Shown one piece after another: positions 22,046-28,579 of a DNA stretch of 33,111 nt. The stretch comes from a virus, in the IMG/VR virus record IMGVR_UViG_3300036768_000191, positions 1 to 33,111 of that record. One strand, 5' to 3'. A model generated the notes under the pieces. That model was given only the letters and a program-made list of their open reading frames with translations, ran no database searches and was not told the origin of the DNA. The translations under genes were made by a program, and so were the position numbers. How positions within the stretch are numbered: the first letter of the stretch is position 1; the number at the start of each line of letters is the position of its first letter.

Positions 22046-22076
22046 GTTCGTCGTCGTTTGTTGTTAATGTTTCCGG

Positions 22077-22364
22077 TCAGTCTCGCCGTCCGGGCGTACC
22101 TCCCGCTGCCCGGATGTCGTCATAGACGCGGTTCTTGATTTCCTTTGTGGCAATCCAAAACGATAGCGCGTCAACCTGTAGGTCGTGGTTGAGGTAGCGG
22201 TTCCGGACCACTTCTGCTTCCCCCCCGGGGTTTTCGATGATGATCGTTCGATGGTTCGGCCGGTTCGGTTGGCTCGCGAGCCCGGCAATCTTGAAACCGA
22301 GCGTATAAAGCGCCGCGGCTTCCCCCATGTCCCTGATCTCGATTGTCTCGTTCGTCGTGTTCAT
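22077..22364 (-). CDS. DUF5659-like small protein (95 aa)
   Basis: MNTTNETIEIRDMGEAAALY begins the protein, followed by TLGFKIAGLASQPNRPNHRT and VDALSFWIATKEIKNRVYD. The order 'diagonal' helix with A-A-x-x-x-L-G-F, a strand of I/F residues and a last helix with K-x-x-I/V-Y fits DUF5659, a family of short proteins in phage and mobile-element early regions. No function is established. An ATG at 22400 is in frame but overlaps the upstream gene, and 22364 has the better leader (agcacaaac). Confidence 0.68.
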   Translation of the reverse strand: MNTTNETIEIRDMGEAAALYTLGFKIAGLASQPNRPNHRTIIIENPGGEAEVVRNRYLNHDLQVDALSFWIATKEIKNRVYDDIRAAGGTPGRRD

Positions 22365-22393
22365 GTTTGTGCTGGAGTGTTGTTGTTTCCAGT

Positions 22394-22855
22394 TTACCAT
22401 GTGTTTGTTGTTGTCATTTCCTTAGCTGTTGATAACTCCCTTCTTGCGTCGTCGAGTGCTGCTTTGTCTGCCTTTATCTCCTCCTCTCGCCTCTTTGCGT
22501 TCGCCCATGCCCTCCGGCTGAGGATCTCCCGGGCCGCTTTGATCCGCGCAATTTCGTTTTCGTAGTGAGTCAGGTCTGTTTTGCCGTTCACTCTGCCGGC
22601 AAGGACCGTAACGTGGCTTCCGGGGATGTGGTTCTCGTCCCTTGCGGCGCAAAGCATGCAGCTTTCCGGACGCCTGTGAATGGCCACCGCTCCTCGCTTT
22701 TCGAGGTATTTTGCCTCGTTAAGCGGGCTCAGTGTGTCCCCGGCAGCGTTGAGATAGCCACCTTCTTCTAGCTCGGCGACGATTTTTCGTGCCTCGTCCT
22801 CCGTTATCTCCGGGCGCACCGGTTTTTGTTCTTCTCGTTTCATCATTCTGCTCAT
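22394..22855 (-). CDS. Hypothetical protein with Cys-x2-Cys and C-terminal coiled coil (153 aa)
   Basis: A Glu/Lys-rich start (ITEDEARKIVAELEEGG) leads to RRPESCMLCAARDENHIPGS, then HVTVLAGRVNGKTDLTHYEN. The Cys-x2-Cys with following His residues may bind metal. Residues 100-150 are a coiled coil (RIKAAREILSRRAWANAKRR). Several in-frame ATGs are close (22855, 22846). I choose 22855, which lies 11 bases downstream of the initiator stop. The function is unknown. Confidence 0.55.
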   Translation of the reverse strand: MSRMMKREEQKPVRPEITEDEARKIVAELEEGGYLNAAGDTLSPLNEAKYLEKRGAVAIHRRPESCMLCAARDENHIPGSHVTVLAGRVNGKTDLTHYENEIARIKAAREILSRRAWANAKRREEEIKADKAALDDARRELSTAKEMTTTNTW

Positions 22856-22866
22856 GGTCGTCGTTG

Positions 22867-23670
22867 TTATCTTGTAAGAATTTTCAGCGCCGTCTCGAGT
22901 GTCCAATGTGGGTACTCGCGCTTCGCTTTTTCATAAGCCCAAAGTATCTGATCGTCATCGAAGGGTTCCAGAGCTTTCGCTGCGCGCAGGTGCCTCTTGA
23001 TCGCTGCGGATGCCTGTCCGTATGTGCGGAATCGTATCCCCCTTTCGCGGAAGTATTGCGCGATCATCGGGAGGTCCCTCCTGTCTGTGCCGTCCTTTCG
23101 CTTGGCGTTGTCCATCCCTTCGAGGTACTTCTCCCAGTCCGGAATCGGATCCTCCGGCCTTGGCCGCCGAACGTGCGCGGGCGCGCTTTCTGCGCGCTCC
23201 GCATTATGTGTATCCTTCATTTCTGTGTATCCTTCCGGTTCATTTTTTGAACCCGGCTTTTGTTCAAAAAGTGAACCCGGATCCGGGTTCATTTTTTGAA
23301 CCCGGCTCTCATCGCTTACCTGCAGGTCGAGGATCGTGTAAACGTTCACCTTCTGGCGCTTTGTCTTCTCGTTCCGCTCCCTTGTGACCGCGATCATTCC
23401 TGCCTGCTCCAGCTTCTTGATCGCACGGATGATCGTGTTCTTCGATCCTATCCCGAGCTTCTCGCCGATCGTGCTATGGCTTGGGTATGCCTCCTGTGTT
23501 ATCCCGGCGTGCCGGCAGAGCACAGCGTAAACCGCGAGCGCTGTCGGTCCGATCTCCCGTGCTTTCCGGTCAATGACCTTATCTTCGATCACAAAGCGGC
23601 CGTGATTCCTCGCGTCTCGGATCTTGATCAGGTCTTTTTTCATGACTTCATTGTGCTCGTCCTCTTTCAT
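22867..23670 (-). CDS. Replication initiator, winged-helix protein with embedded iterons
   Basis: A 267-residue protein. Residues 30-105 form a winged helix: ALAVYAVLCRHAGITQEAYP, SHSTIGEKLGIGSKNTIIRA and IKKLEQAGMIAVTRERNE, the arrangement of phage O-like initiators. Residues 121-145 are a linker (MNPDPGSLFEQKPGSKNEPE) encoded by three palindromic iteron-like repeats. The rest (RFRTYGQASAAIKRHLRAAK, DDDQILWAYEKAKREYPHWT) is a helical C-terminal domain that could recruit a helicase loader. Origin repeats inside the initiator gene, between the DNA-binding and C-terminal domains, are the lambda O pattern. SSB lies directly upstream. No helicase or polymerase gene is seen, so host enzymes are expected to be recruited. 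Confidence 0.8.
   Translation of the reverse strand: MKEDEHNEVMKKDLIKIRDARNHGRFVIEDKVIDRKAREIGPTALAVYAVLCRHAGITQEAYPSHSTIGEKLGIGSKNTIIRAIKKLEQAGMIAVTRERNEKTKRQKVNVYTILDLQVSDESRVQKMNPDPGSLFEQKPGSKNEPEGYTEMKDTHNAERAESAPAHVRRPRPEDPIPDWEKYLEGMDNAKRKDGTDRRDLPMIAQYFRERGIRFRTYGQASAAIKRHLRAAKALEPFDDDQILWAYEKAKREYPHWTLETALKILTR
23235..23305. other. Iteron-like palindromes inside initiator gene: putative replication origin
   Basis: Three units of the type CCGGGTTCA-YTTTTT-GAA lie in 71 bases: 23235-23256, 23263-23280 (opposite orientation) and 23283-23305. The last is a perfect 9-bp inverted repeat (CCGGGTTCA and TGAACCCGG) around five T. Units two and three together make an 18-base perfect palindrome (23273-23290, GAACCCGGATCCGGGTTC). 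The units carry runs of A/T that could help unwinding. The block is in the initiator's linker, where the protein does not constrain the sequence much, consistent with selection at the DNA level. Confidence 0.65.
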
Positions 23671-23731
23671 GTCTCAAGGTGCCTATGTGTGCGTTTCTTG
23701 TGAGTTTCCCGTGAAATTCTCCGGGTTTCTC

Positions 23732-24241
23732 CTAGAATGGGATTTCGTCTGGGTCTGGATTGCCGTTTTTGCCGGGCTCCGGGTAGTTGTAGCTCAGGTT
23801 GTTGTACCCCGGCCCTAATCCATGCCCTGTGGCCTCTATTTTTCCCCGTGGGAGCGTTTTTTGTTCTGGAACGCCTGTTTCATCGCGTTGCACGCTTTCT
23901 ATTGCTCCACGTGTCATTTTTGGTCCAAACTGGACGTTTTCAGCGACAATCTCTGTTCTGCTCCCGGTTGTTCCGTCGTGGTTCTTCCACCGTCTGGTCT
24001 GTAGCCTGCCGGTAACGTAGGCCGTATCCCCTTTTCCGAGGTACCTTTGGACGTTCTCTGCCAGTGCCCCGAATACGACAATGTTGTGGTATTCCACCTC
24101 TTCATGTTTCTGGTTGTCCTTGTCGGTCCATGCCCTGTTCGTTGCAACGCTGAAGCGTGTCACCGTCATCCCGTTTTCCAGCTTTTTGCTCTCCGGCGGC
24201 TGCGAAAGCCGTCCGATGATGTCTGCTCTGTTCAAGTTCAT
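23732..24241 (-). CDS. ssb: Single-stranded DNA-binding protein
   Basis: A 169-residue SSB. Residues 1-110 are the OB fold with the family's signature segments: MNLNRADIIGRLSQPPE, TVTRFSVATNRAW, EEVEYHNIVVFGALAENVQR and GDTAYVTGRLQTRRW. A glycine/asparagine-rich flexible tail follows and ends DPDEIPF, the acidic tip that binds partner proteins in bacterial SSBs. It is likely to coat single strands in replication and to work with the Sak4-like protein encoded just upstream. The start at 24241 has leader cacgagc. Confidence 0.95.
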   Translation of the reverse strand: MNLNRADIIGRLSQPPESKKLENGMTVTRFSVATNRAWTDKDNQKHEEVEYHNIVVFGALAENVQRYLGKGDTAYVTGRLQTRRWKNHDGTTGSRTEIVAENVQFGPKMTRGAIESVQRDETGVPEQKTLPRGKIEATGHGLGPGYNNLSYNYPEPGKNGNPDPDEIPF

Positions 24242-24251
24242 GCTCGTGTAG

Positions 24252-25022
24252 TTACGCTTGAAATGTTGCGACCTTCCTCCAAAGAGTTATGGAGCCATCT
24301 CTGTTCTTCTCTTGCTTCCAATCTGCGGATGTCTCCTTGGTCCACCCTTGCTCGGTTAGCCATGCGATAAATTTTTCGTCTCTCGCAATCCGCTCCGCCT
24401 CTTCCTTCCTGCGCTGTCGTTCCTCTTCTTGCTCCCGTGCGATCTTCTCTCTCTCTTCTTGCCGGATACGTTCTTCGCGCTCAGCTTGCTCGGCTTTTCT
24501 CCTGATCTCTTCCTCTTTCGCTTGTCGTTCGCGTTCCTTTTGGCGCAGCATTTCCAGCTCGATGTCCTTCATCCTTTGTTTTTCACGTGCAAGGTAGTCC
24601 TCGAATTGGTTTGCGTCGAGCTGCATGAGCATTTCGTCGTCCGGGTGATCCTTGTCCGGTATGCCCGCTTCTGTGATCCGCTTGTGCCGTTCCGGGAGGC
24701 TTCTCCGGCGGATCTCCAGCATGGCCGTCCGCCTCGCTTCTTCAATCATTTTCCGCAGACGCTCCTCTTCCGGCTCAATCTCTGCAAGGAGTTCTTTCTC
24801 TTTCGCGATCACTGCCCGTTGGTATGCGAGCGCATCCTCGCGCAGCGCCTTTCCCTTCTTTGTAATCGTTCCGCGCACGTATGCGATCTCCCGCTTTGCC
24901 TCCTCAACGACCCTGATCTCGTCTTCGTCAAATGGGTTCTTTATTTCCCTGATCGCCCCAGTCTTTGCGACTAGGGCGCGGAGTTCGGCGACGGTTGGGT
25001 TGAATGTTTCGAGTTCTTTCAT
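24252..25022 (-). CDS. DUF1351-like coiled-coil protein, recombination accessory
   Basis: A 256-residue protein, MKELETFNPTVAELRALVAK. The N-terminal half (DEIRVVEEAKREIAYVRGTI, KKGKALREDALAYQRAVIAK) has the look of DUF1351/ 'chromosome segregation-like' phage proteins encoded beside single-strand annealing genes. Residues about 150-215 are a very long Arg/Glu coiled coil (EMLRQKERERQAKEEEIRRK). The last 40 residues form a small folded domain (FIAWLTEQGWTKETSADWKQ). It is encoded between the Sak4-like recombinase and SSB, so a role in the same recombination or replication complex is likely. The start at 25022 is 10 bases after the upstream stop. Confidence 0.6.
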   Translation of the reverse strand: MKELETFNPTVAELRALVAKTGAIREIKNPFDEDEIRVVEEAKREIAYVRGTITKKGKALREDALAYQRAVIAKEKELLAEIEPEEERLRKMIEEARRTAMLEIRRRSLPERHKRITEAGIPDKDHPDDEMLMQLDANQFEDYLAREKQRMKDIELEMLRQKERERQAKEEEIRRKAEQAEREERIRQEEREKIAREQEEERQRRKEEAERIARDEKFIAWLTEQGWTKETSADWKQEKNRDGSITLWRKVATFQA

Positions 25023-25032
25023 GGTGGTTTTG

Positions 25033-26022
25033 TTAGATTGCGTTGCTGGTGATGTCTTCTTCGAATTCCGGGTATTGGATCGTCGGAACGTCATCAGTCT
25101 TTGCGGCATTCAATTCGGCCTCCCCCGGCTTCTTCTTGGTCGGGTTCTTGATCTGTGCATCGAGTGCTGCCTCGATCGCGTTTATCTTGTTGCTGTCTAG
25201 GCCGGTCCAGTAAGAGATTGCCTCAAGAATGGCCTCTTTCGTTTCCGGCATGTCCGGATCAAGTTGTTTCAGCTTCCGGACTATTCTCTTCTTTGTTTGC
25301 TTCTCTATTTCTTCTGGGTTATCGCTTCCCTCGTTCAGCCACGCAAGCAATCTTTCCCCGGTTCGCTCGTCGATCGTGAAGATCTCGTTGTCGAACATGC
25401 TCGTTCGGTCCTTACTTGCGCGTGCGTTGTGATTTTGGTCGAGGTCAAGAAAGACCGTGAATTCGTACTCGAGTCCGTCGCGCATGACGGGCGCCATTCC
25501 GACCTTTTTCACGCTGCTTCGTCCTGTCTTTTCATCCCTTTCGAGCGTGTAATCTTGCTTGCTTCTGACCGTCGCAATGATGTGTGCCGGGCTGTTGAGA
25601 AGCGCGTTTACGAGCTTGCGGTATTGCGGCGTTAGGTCCGCCCAGAGTGTGAAGCGGTTCCTTCCGCTCGCTTCCATCTTGTCTGCCTGATCTAGGATGC
25701 CTCCTTCGTCGCTCCATGCGTGGCTCAGGCTGTCAATCACGATTACGTCGTACCCTGAATCCTCTGCAGCGTGTATCGCTTCTTGGTAGCGTTCGGGCTT
25801 GAATGGTGGCGTCAGAGTTATGATGTCGTAATCTGTCAGGTGTGCGTAAAGATCGCCGGAGCCGCGCTCCGTGTCGATCATGCAAATGCGGCCCGTCGGT
25901 CCTGCGACGCCGCGCGCCATTCTGAGTGCGCTGTACGTCTTTCCGGATCCGCTCGGGCCTGCGATAGCAAGGCGGAGCTTCGCCTTCCGTCGCTCTGCCT
26001 TGCGAATAATGATTTTTTCCAT
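25033..26022 (-). CDS. Sak4-like RecA-fold ATPase (phage recombinase)
   Basis: A 329-residue protein with a RecA-type core: LRLAIAGPSGSGKTYSALRM with Walker A at 22-29, GRICMIDTERGSGDLYAHL, and Walker B DVIVIDSLSHAW (Asp97). The strand AHIIATVRSKQDY is the typical sensor region. Such single-domain ATPases of the AAA_24/Sak4 type bind single strands and act with SSB to anneal or pair DNA. The C-terminal 100 residues (EIEKQTKKRIVRKLKQLDPD, KKPGEAELNAAKTDDVPTIQ) are helical and disordered. SSB and the DUF1351-like gene follow directly. The start at 26022 is preceded by acgaaaacgaacc and an AATTATA element 24 bases upstream. Confidence 0.85.
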   Translation of the reverse strand: MEKIIIRKAERRKAKLRLAIAGPSGSGKTYSALRMARGVAGPTGRICMIDTERGSGDLYAHLTDYDIITLTPPFKPERYQEAIHAAEDSGYDVIVIDSLSHAWSDEGGILDQADKMEASGRNRFTLWADLTPQYRKLVNALLNSPAHIIATVRSKQDYTLERDEKTGRSSVKKVGMAPVMRDGLEYEFTVFLDLDQNHNARASKDRTSMFDNEIFTIDERTGERLLAWLNEGSDNPEEIEKQTKKRIVRKLKQLDPDMPETKEAILEAISYWTGLDSNKINAIEAALDAQIKNPTKKKPGEAELNAAKTDDVPTIQYPEFEEDITSNAI

Positions 26023-26145
26023 GGTTCGTTTTCGTTATCGTTCGTCGTATAATTGCCGCTCTATCGCTGCGGCCGCGACCGACCTTTCCGGGCTCTCGCT
26101 CCGGGTGCGCCGCGCGTCTCACGTGCGGCGGTCCCGGGTCGCTGC
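26023..26145 (-). promoter_or_regulatory. Gap upstream of recombinase: GC-rich stems and an AATTATA element
   Basis: No gene is supported in these 123 bases. The first part is GC-rich with several short inverted repeats (CGCCGC..GCGGCG near 26105-26120), which could form an RNA structure. Close to the ATG lies AATTATACG (26054-26046) followed by ACGACGAACG. The early leader at 27340-27314 has the related AATTATAAG and ACGACGAAC. A -10 type box is possible. I see no good -35 partner. Confidence 0.25.
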
Positions 26146-26358
26146 CTATCTCCTAAGAATTATGCCGTGCTTTTCGCATTGTTGTCTTTGCCAGTCTGTG
26201 GAGAACCAGTGTTCTTCGAATTCTTCGCTCTGCTTTTGCCATTCGTTGCATTCTCCGATCTCTCTTCGTTCCCAAGCTGCGCCGATTGCAGGCGCCACGA
26301 TTGCTGCTATCGCTCCAATCAGGGCAATCTTGATGATGGTCGTGATGATGTTGTTCAT
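26146..26358 (-). CDS. Small membrane protein with cysteine-containing tail (70 aa)
   Basis: MNNIITTIIKIALIGAIAAI continues VAPAIGAAWE, giving one clear membrane segment over residues 4-26. A hydrophilic tail follows with Cys and Trp residues (GECNEWQKQSEEFEEHWFST, DWQRQQCEKHGI), probably outside. An ATG at 26391 is in frame but overlaps the HTH gene, and 26358 has the leader catgacacc. The role is unknown. Early single-span phage proteins sometimes block superinfection, but this is only a thought. Confidence 0.6.
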   Translation of the reverse strand: MNNIITTIIKIALIGAIAAIVAPAIGAAWERREIGECNEWQKQSEEFEEHWFSTDWQRQQCEKHGIILRR

Positions 26359-26362
26359 GGTG

Positions 26363-26551
26363 TCATGCGTAAATCCCGAGAATTTGTCCAATCCTCTGGC
26401 GGCTAATTTCGCGAAAACCTTGACCTTTGAGCGTTGCTGCGATCTCTGCTGGCGTCATGCCCTGCTCGTATTTCTCCCAGCAGTAGCGCTCGAGTGCCGT
26501 CTCACGCCGTTCCGGTCGTTTCGCATTTTTGATAATGGTCTTTGCTTTCAT
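26363..26551 (-). CDS. Small helix-turn-helix protein (62 aa)
   Basis: The protein is basic. Residues 18-60 form an HTH of the type RETALERYCWEKYEQGMTPA, EIAATLKGQGFREISRQRIG, then QILGIYA. The second helix pair with 'SRQRIGQIL' is the typical recognition helix (compare sigma region 4 or FixJ-like HTH with R-x-R-I-x-Q-I). Probably a transcription regulator of the early operon. Confidence 0.62.
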   Translation of the reverse strand: MKAKTIIKNAKRPERRETALERYCWEKYEQGMTPAEIAATLKGQGFREISRQRIGQILGIYA

Positions 26552-26570
26552 TGTCTTGCTTGTTCTTAGC

Positions 26571-26789
26571 TTATAGTTCTTCGAGTGCTTTTTCGAGCTT
26601 CTTCAGATCTTCCTCCTCCGCGTATTTCCGGAGCGGATGTCTCGGATCCTGTAGTATTGTTGCGAGCTTGCGCTGCGTCATGAAGAAGTCGCCCATTGTG
26701 CATTCGTAAATGGTCACGTGGTCCTCCTTCCGTTCGAGCTCTTCCCCGCAAATCGGGCAGCGCTTCTTGATCAGGTTTTGCCATTTCAT
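26571..26789 (-). CDS. Small zinc-ribbon-like protein (72 aa)
   Basis: It starts MKWQNLIKKRCPICGEELER with a Cys11-x2-Cys14 knuckle. Cys30 and His24 are the only further obvious ligands (EDHVTIYECTMGDFFMTQRK), so metal binding may be incomplete. The rest is a charged helix (LRKYAEEEDLKKLEKALEEL). It overlaps the downstream neighbour's region by ATGA with the DUF3846-like gene (26789-26786). The function is unknown. Confidence 0.6.
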   Translation of the reverse strand: MKWQNLIKKRCPICGEELERKEDHVTIYECTMGDFFMTQRKLATILQDPRHPLRKYAEEEDLKKLEKALEEL

Positions 26790-27070
26790 GGTATCAGGCT
26801 GCTCTCGGTAATAATCGCATCTCCATAGATTTCCCCGCTCCTGTAGGCGTGGATCTTGTATGCTTTGGTCGCGTTGTCGTTCTTTGGCTTCCCGATAATG
26901 CTGCCCACGTGGTCAACGATCATGACCATGTCGTCTTTCAGATTGAGGACATCTACGTGTTCTGCCCCGATAGCTTCCCGGAGTTCTTTGAGGGTCCATT
27001 TCGGACCCTGTCCTGTGGCAATCCCGATTTCTCCGTCTGCTTTTATAATTGGCGCTTTGATCTTGCTCAT
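26786..27070 (-). CDS. DUF3846-like protein (94 aa)
   Basis: The pattern APIIKADGEIGIATGQGPKW, TLKELREAIGAEHVDVLNLK, DDMVMIVDHVGSIIGKPKND followed by NATKAYKIHA and GDAIITESSL matches DUF3846: a leading strand, a helix with L-x-E-L-x-x-A-I/V-G, then strands around D-x-x-M-I/V-V-x-x-x-G. The family is widespread in phages and mobile elements and its function is unknown. It is the second gene of the early block, an area where host-takeover proteins are common. Confidence 0.7.
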   Translation of the reverse strand: MSKIKAPIIKADGEIGIATGQGPKWTLKELREAIGAEHVDVLNLKDDMVMIVDHVGSIIGKPKNDNATKAYKIHAYRSGEIYGDAIITESSLIP

Positions 27071-27091
27071 GGTCTCGTTTCTATTTTGTTT

Positions 27092-27313
27092 CTAGTCCAG
27101 CAATGTCACCCTCCCAAATGAAGCGTATCCAATCTCTTGCGCTTTCGCTGCGCCGTTTCTCTTGTCCAAGATCCTGAATGTCTCTTTTCTCTGTTCCCGG
27201 TGCGCTTTCCGCATTTCACGGATCGCTTCATCATCCGTGTCTGCGTGTGCAATCGGGACCCATGTGATGCTTTTCGAGTCCCAGCGTTGTACCTCGTAGC
27301 TTCTTGTTTTCAT
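27092..27313 (-). CDS. First early gene, small hypothetical protein (73 aa)
   Basis: MKTRSYEVQRWDSKSITWVP starts a small protein ending AQEIGYASFGRVTLLD. The pattern (two strands, the helix DDEAIREMRKAHREQRKETF, then a strand RILDKR) looks like a small alpha/beta domain, not one I recognise. The ATG at 27313 has the leader AACGACGACGAAC. The same frame is open upstream to 27598, but that part crosses two terminators and is rejected. It is the first gene after the terminators. Confidence 0.6.
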   Translation of the reverse strand: MKTRSYEVQRWDSKSITWVPIAHADTDDEAIREMRKAHREQRKETFRILDKRNGAAKAQEIGYASFGRVTLLD

Positions 27314-27332
27314 GTTCGTCGTCGTTAGTTGC

Positions 27333-27385
27333 TTATAATTTCGACCCTGCTCCCTCCATAGTGCTCCTCTGTAAGTTTTTGTCAA
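27333..27385 (-). promoter_or_regulatory. Candidate early promoter and short leader ORF
   Basis: A perfect TTGACA lies at 27385-27380, between two CTTACA repeats about two helical turns apart. A TATAAG box is at 27337-27332 with 42 bases between, so these do not pair as one promoter. ATG at 27359 opens an eight-codon frame (MEGAGSKL, stop 27335-27333). It has AGGAG four bases upstream, the only good Shine-Dalgarno seen at an ATG here. Promoter and leader readings conflict in part. The region must start the early genes, as terminators lie just upstream. Confidence 0.35.
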
Positions 27386-27412
27386 TCTTTGTAAGCACAA
27401 TGCTGTGGATAA

Positions 27413-27444
27413 CGAAAAAGAGGACCCAATGTTTGGGTCCTCTT
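27413..27444 (-). terminator. Intrinsic terminator 1
   Basis: A perfect 12-bp stem AAGAGGACCCAA/TTGGGTCCTCTT with a three-base loop, followed on the minus strand by TTT. It would stop the transcript of the tail-lysis block before the early genes. A second small stem (CCCCC/GGGGG) at about 27446-27463 is next to it. Confidence 0.88.
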
Positions 27445-27532
27445 GCCCCCCTGTTCCGGGGGTGTGTGCCGTGTCTGCGGCAGTGGGCGCGCGCTGATGG
27501 TGCTTGCCCTCCTTCACTGTACTCCTTTCTTT

Positions 27533-27590
27533 CAAAAAGAAAAGGGCAGCTGCAAAGTTTCGGCCTTGCTTGCCCTTTTCTCTTTTAGCC
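27533..27590 (-). terminator. Intrinsic terminator 2 (possibly bidirectional)
   Basis: Outer stem AGAAAAGGGCA/TGCCCTTTTCT (27538-27548 and 27571-27581), inner stem GCAAGG/CTTTGC, then TTTT on the minus strand. On the plus strand it is followed by CTTTTAG, so it could act in both directions. It lies about 110 bases downstream of the transglycosylase stop. Confidence 0.82.
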
Positions 27591-27690
27591 GACCCCATCC
27601 GGCGGTGTCCCGTCTGCTTCTCCGGTTCCCCGGCAATCGCTCGCGGGGCTGTCGCTCGGCAGAGCCGGTGCGTCTGTACCTCCGGCTGCG

Positions 27691-28245
27691 TTATCCGCTC
27701 GTCTCTCTATTGTTCGGATCGCTCTCCGGAGGCTGTGGTGGTCGCCCGATCTTGCGCGTCACGCAGTCGGGAAATTGCTGCTCCCATCGGACGTGCTTGT
27801 CGCGGAGCATGCGCTCAAGAATGGCAAGCTGGAGGTCGCGGTCCATGATTATCTCCCGCGTGATCGGTGTGTTCGTCGCGATCAGATCGTATTTCTCCCC
27901 GTACCATTTCAGTGTTTCCGGTTTGAATTGAAAGGCGCCGTAGCTTGGTGTGCCGTCTCTGTCCTTTGGGTTGATTGCGCTTTTGTTGCCGCGGCTCTCG
28001 CACCATTCGAGAGCGCTGATCCATGTTCTTTCGGCATGTGTAAGCGGTGCCATCCTTGGCGTCTCGGTTGTCGTTGTGGCCGCTGCGACCGGTGTGGTGG
28101 TGTCTTGAGCTACTTCTGCAAACCTTGTTTCGAGTATCGTCCAAGTCGCAGCTGCAATGGTTGCGATTGCTACCGTGATCGCTGTCGCTTTTGCCGCGCG
28201 CCGGCGTGCCCGGCGCCTGCGGAGCTGTGTGTGAAAGTTCTCCAT
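27691..28245 (-). CDS. Membrane-anchored lytic transglycosylase (Rpf/SLT-like)
   Basis: A 184-residue protein. Residues 1-20 are very basic. Residues 21-38 (TAITVAIATIAAATWTIL) are a membrane anchor or signal sequence, followed by a Thr/Ala/Pro-rich linker. Residues 74-165 are the catalytic domain: WISALEWCESRGNKSAINPK, DGTPSYGAFQFKPETLKWYG, with Glu83 the likely acid. Cys82 and a second Cys near the end (FPDCVTRKIG) may pair. It would cut glycan strands of the cell wall at entry or lysis. It is next to the holin candidate. The last gene of the lysis block, it is followed by terminators. Confidence 0.8.
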   Translation of the reverse strand: MENFHTQLRRRRARRRAAKATAITVAIATIAAATWTILETRFAEVAQDTTTPVAAATTTTETPRMAPLTHAERTWISALEWCESRGNKSAINPKDRDGTPSYGAFQFKPETLKWYGEKYDLIATNTPITREIIMDRDLQLAILERMLRDKHVRWEQQFPDCVTRKIGRPPQPPESDPNNRETSG

Positions 28246-28278
28246 AGTCCCCCGGATTTCGCTCCGGAGTAGCGTTTT

Positions 28279-28497
28279 TTATTTCTCGGTGTACCCGGCG
28301 CCGGCTATCGGCTGGCCTTGCTGGCCGCTCGGTGTGCCAAAGTAAAATGCGAATGCCATCATCGCGAGCGCCATAAAGTCTTTCGGCTCTAAGATCCCCA
28401 TAAAAAACCCGGCGCATGCTGTGAATGCAACCAGTATGAAGACGAGCTTGCTCGCGCTTCCTATGGTCCTCCCTGCTGCATCTAGGATTGTTTCCAT
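28279..28497 (-). CDS. Holin candidate, two membrane segments (72 aa)
   Basis: METILDAAGRTIGSASKLVF continues ILVAFTACAGFFMGIL (first membrane segment, about 17-36), then EPKDFMALAMMAFAFYFGTP (second, about 39-55), and ends GQPIAGAGYTEK. Size, two segments and position between the peptidase and the transglycosylase suggest a holin that opens the membrane for lysis. A GTG at 28563 is in frame but would add a charged 22-residue start. The ATG at 28497 follows acacacac. Confidence 0.62.
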   Translation of the reverse strand: METILDAAGRTIGSASKLVFILVAFTACAGFFMGILEPKDFMALAMMAFAFYFGTPSGQQGQPIAGAGYTEK

Positions 28498-28579
28498 GTG
28501 TGTGTAATCGTTAGTTGCTAATTTCCTCTCCCATTGTCTCGTTGTTTTTTCTGTGTTGTCCACATGGTTATCCCCACGC

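Larger units (their letters stand above)
27314..27690. other. Non-coding junction between late and early blocks
   Basis: These 377 bases carry no supported gene. They hold terminators 2 and 1, the CCCCC/GGGGG stem, the TTGACA and CTTACA repeats, the short leader frame and the AACGACGACGAAC leader. The remaining piece, 27591-27690, is GC-rich and I see only weak short inverted repeats in it. Confidence 0.7.

Noticed and set aside
27314-27598. Upstream extension of the first early gene (168-residue frame)
   Set aside because: The extension crosses two strong intrinsic terminators and the candidate promoter. The A/C leader and ATG at 27313 fit the other genes much better.
28498-28563. GTG start for the holin candidate
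   Set aside because: It adds a charged 22-residue piece and the ATG at 28497 has a leader like other genes. It remains possible as a longer form.
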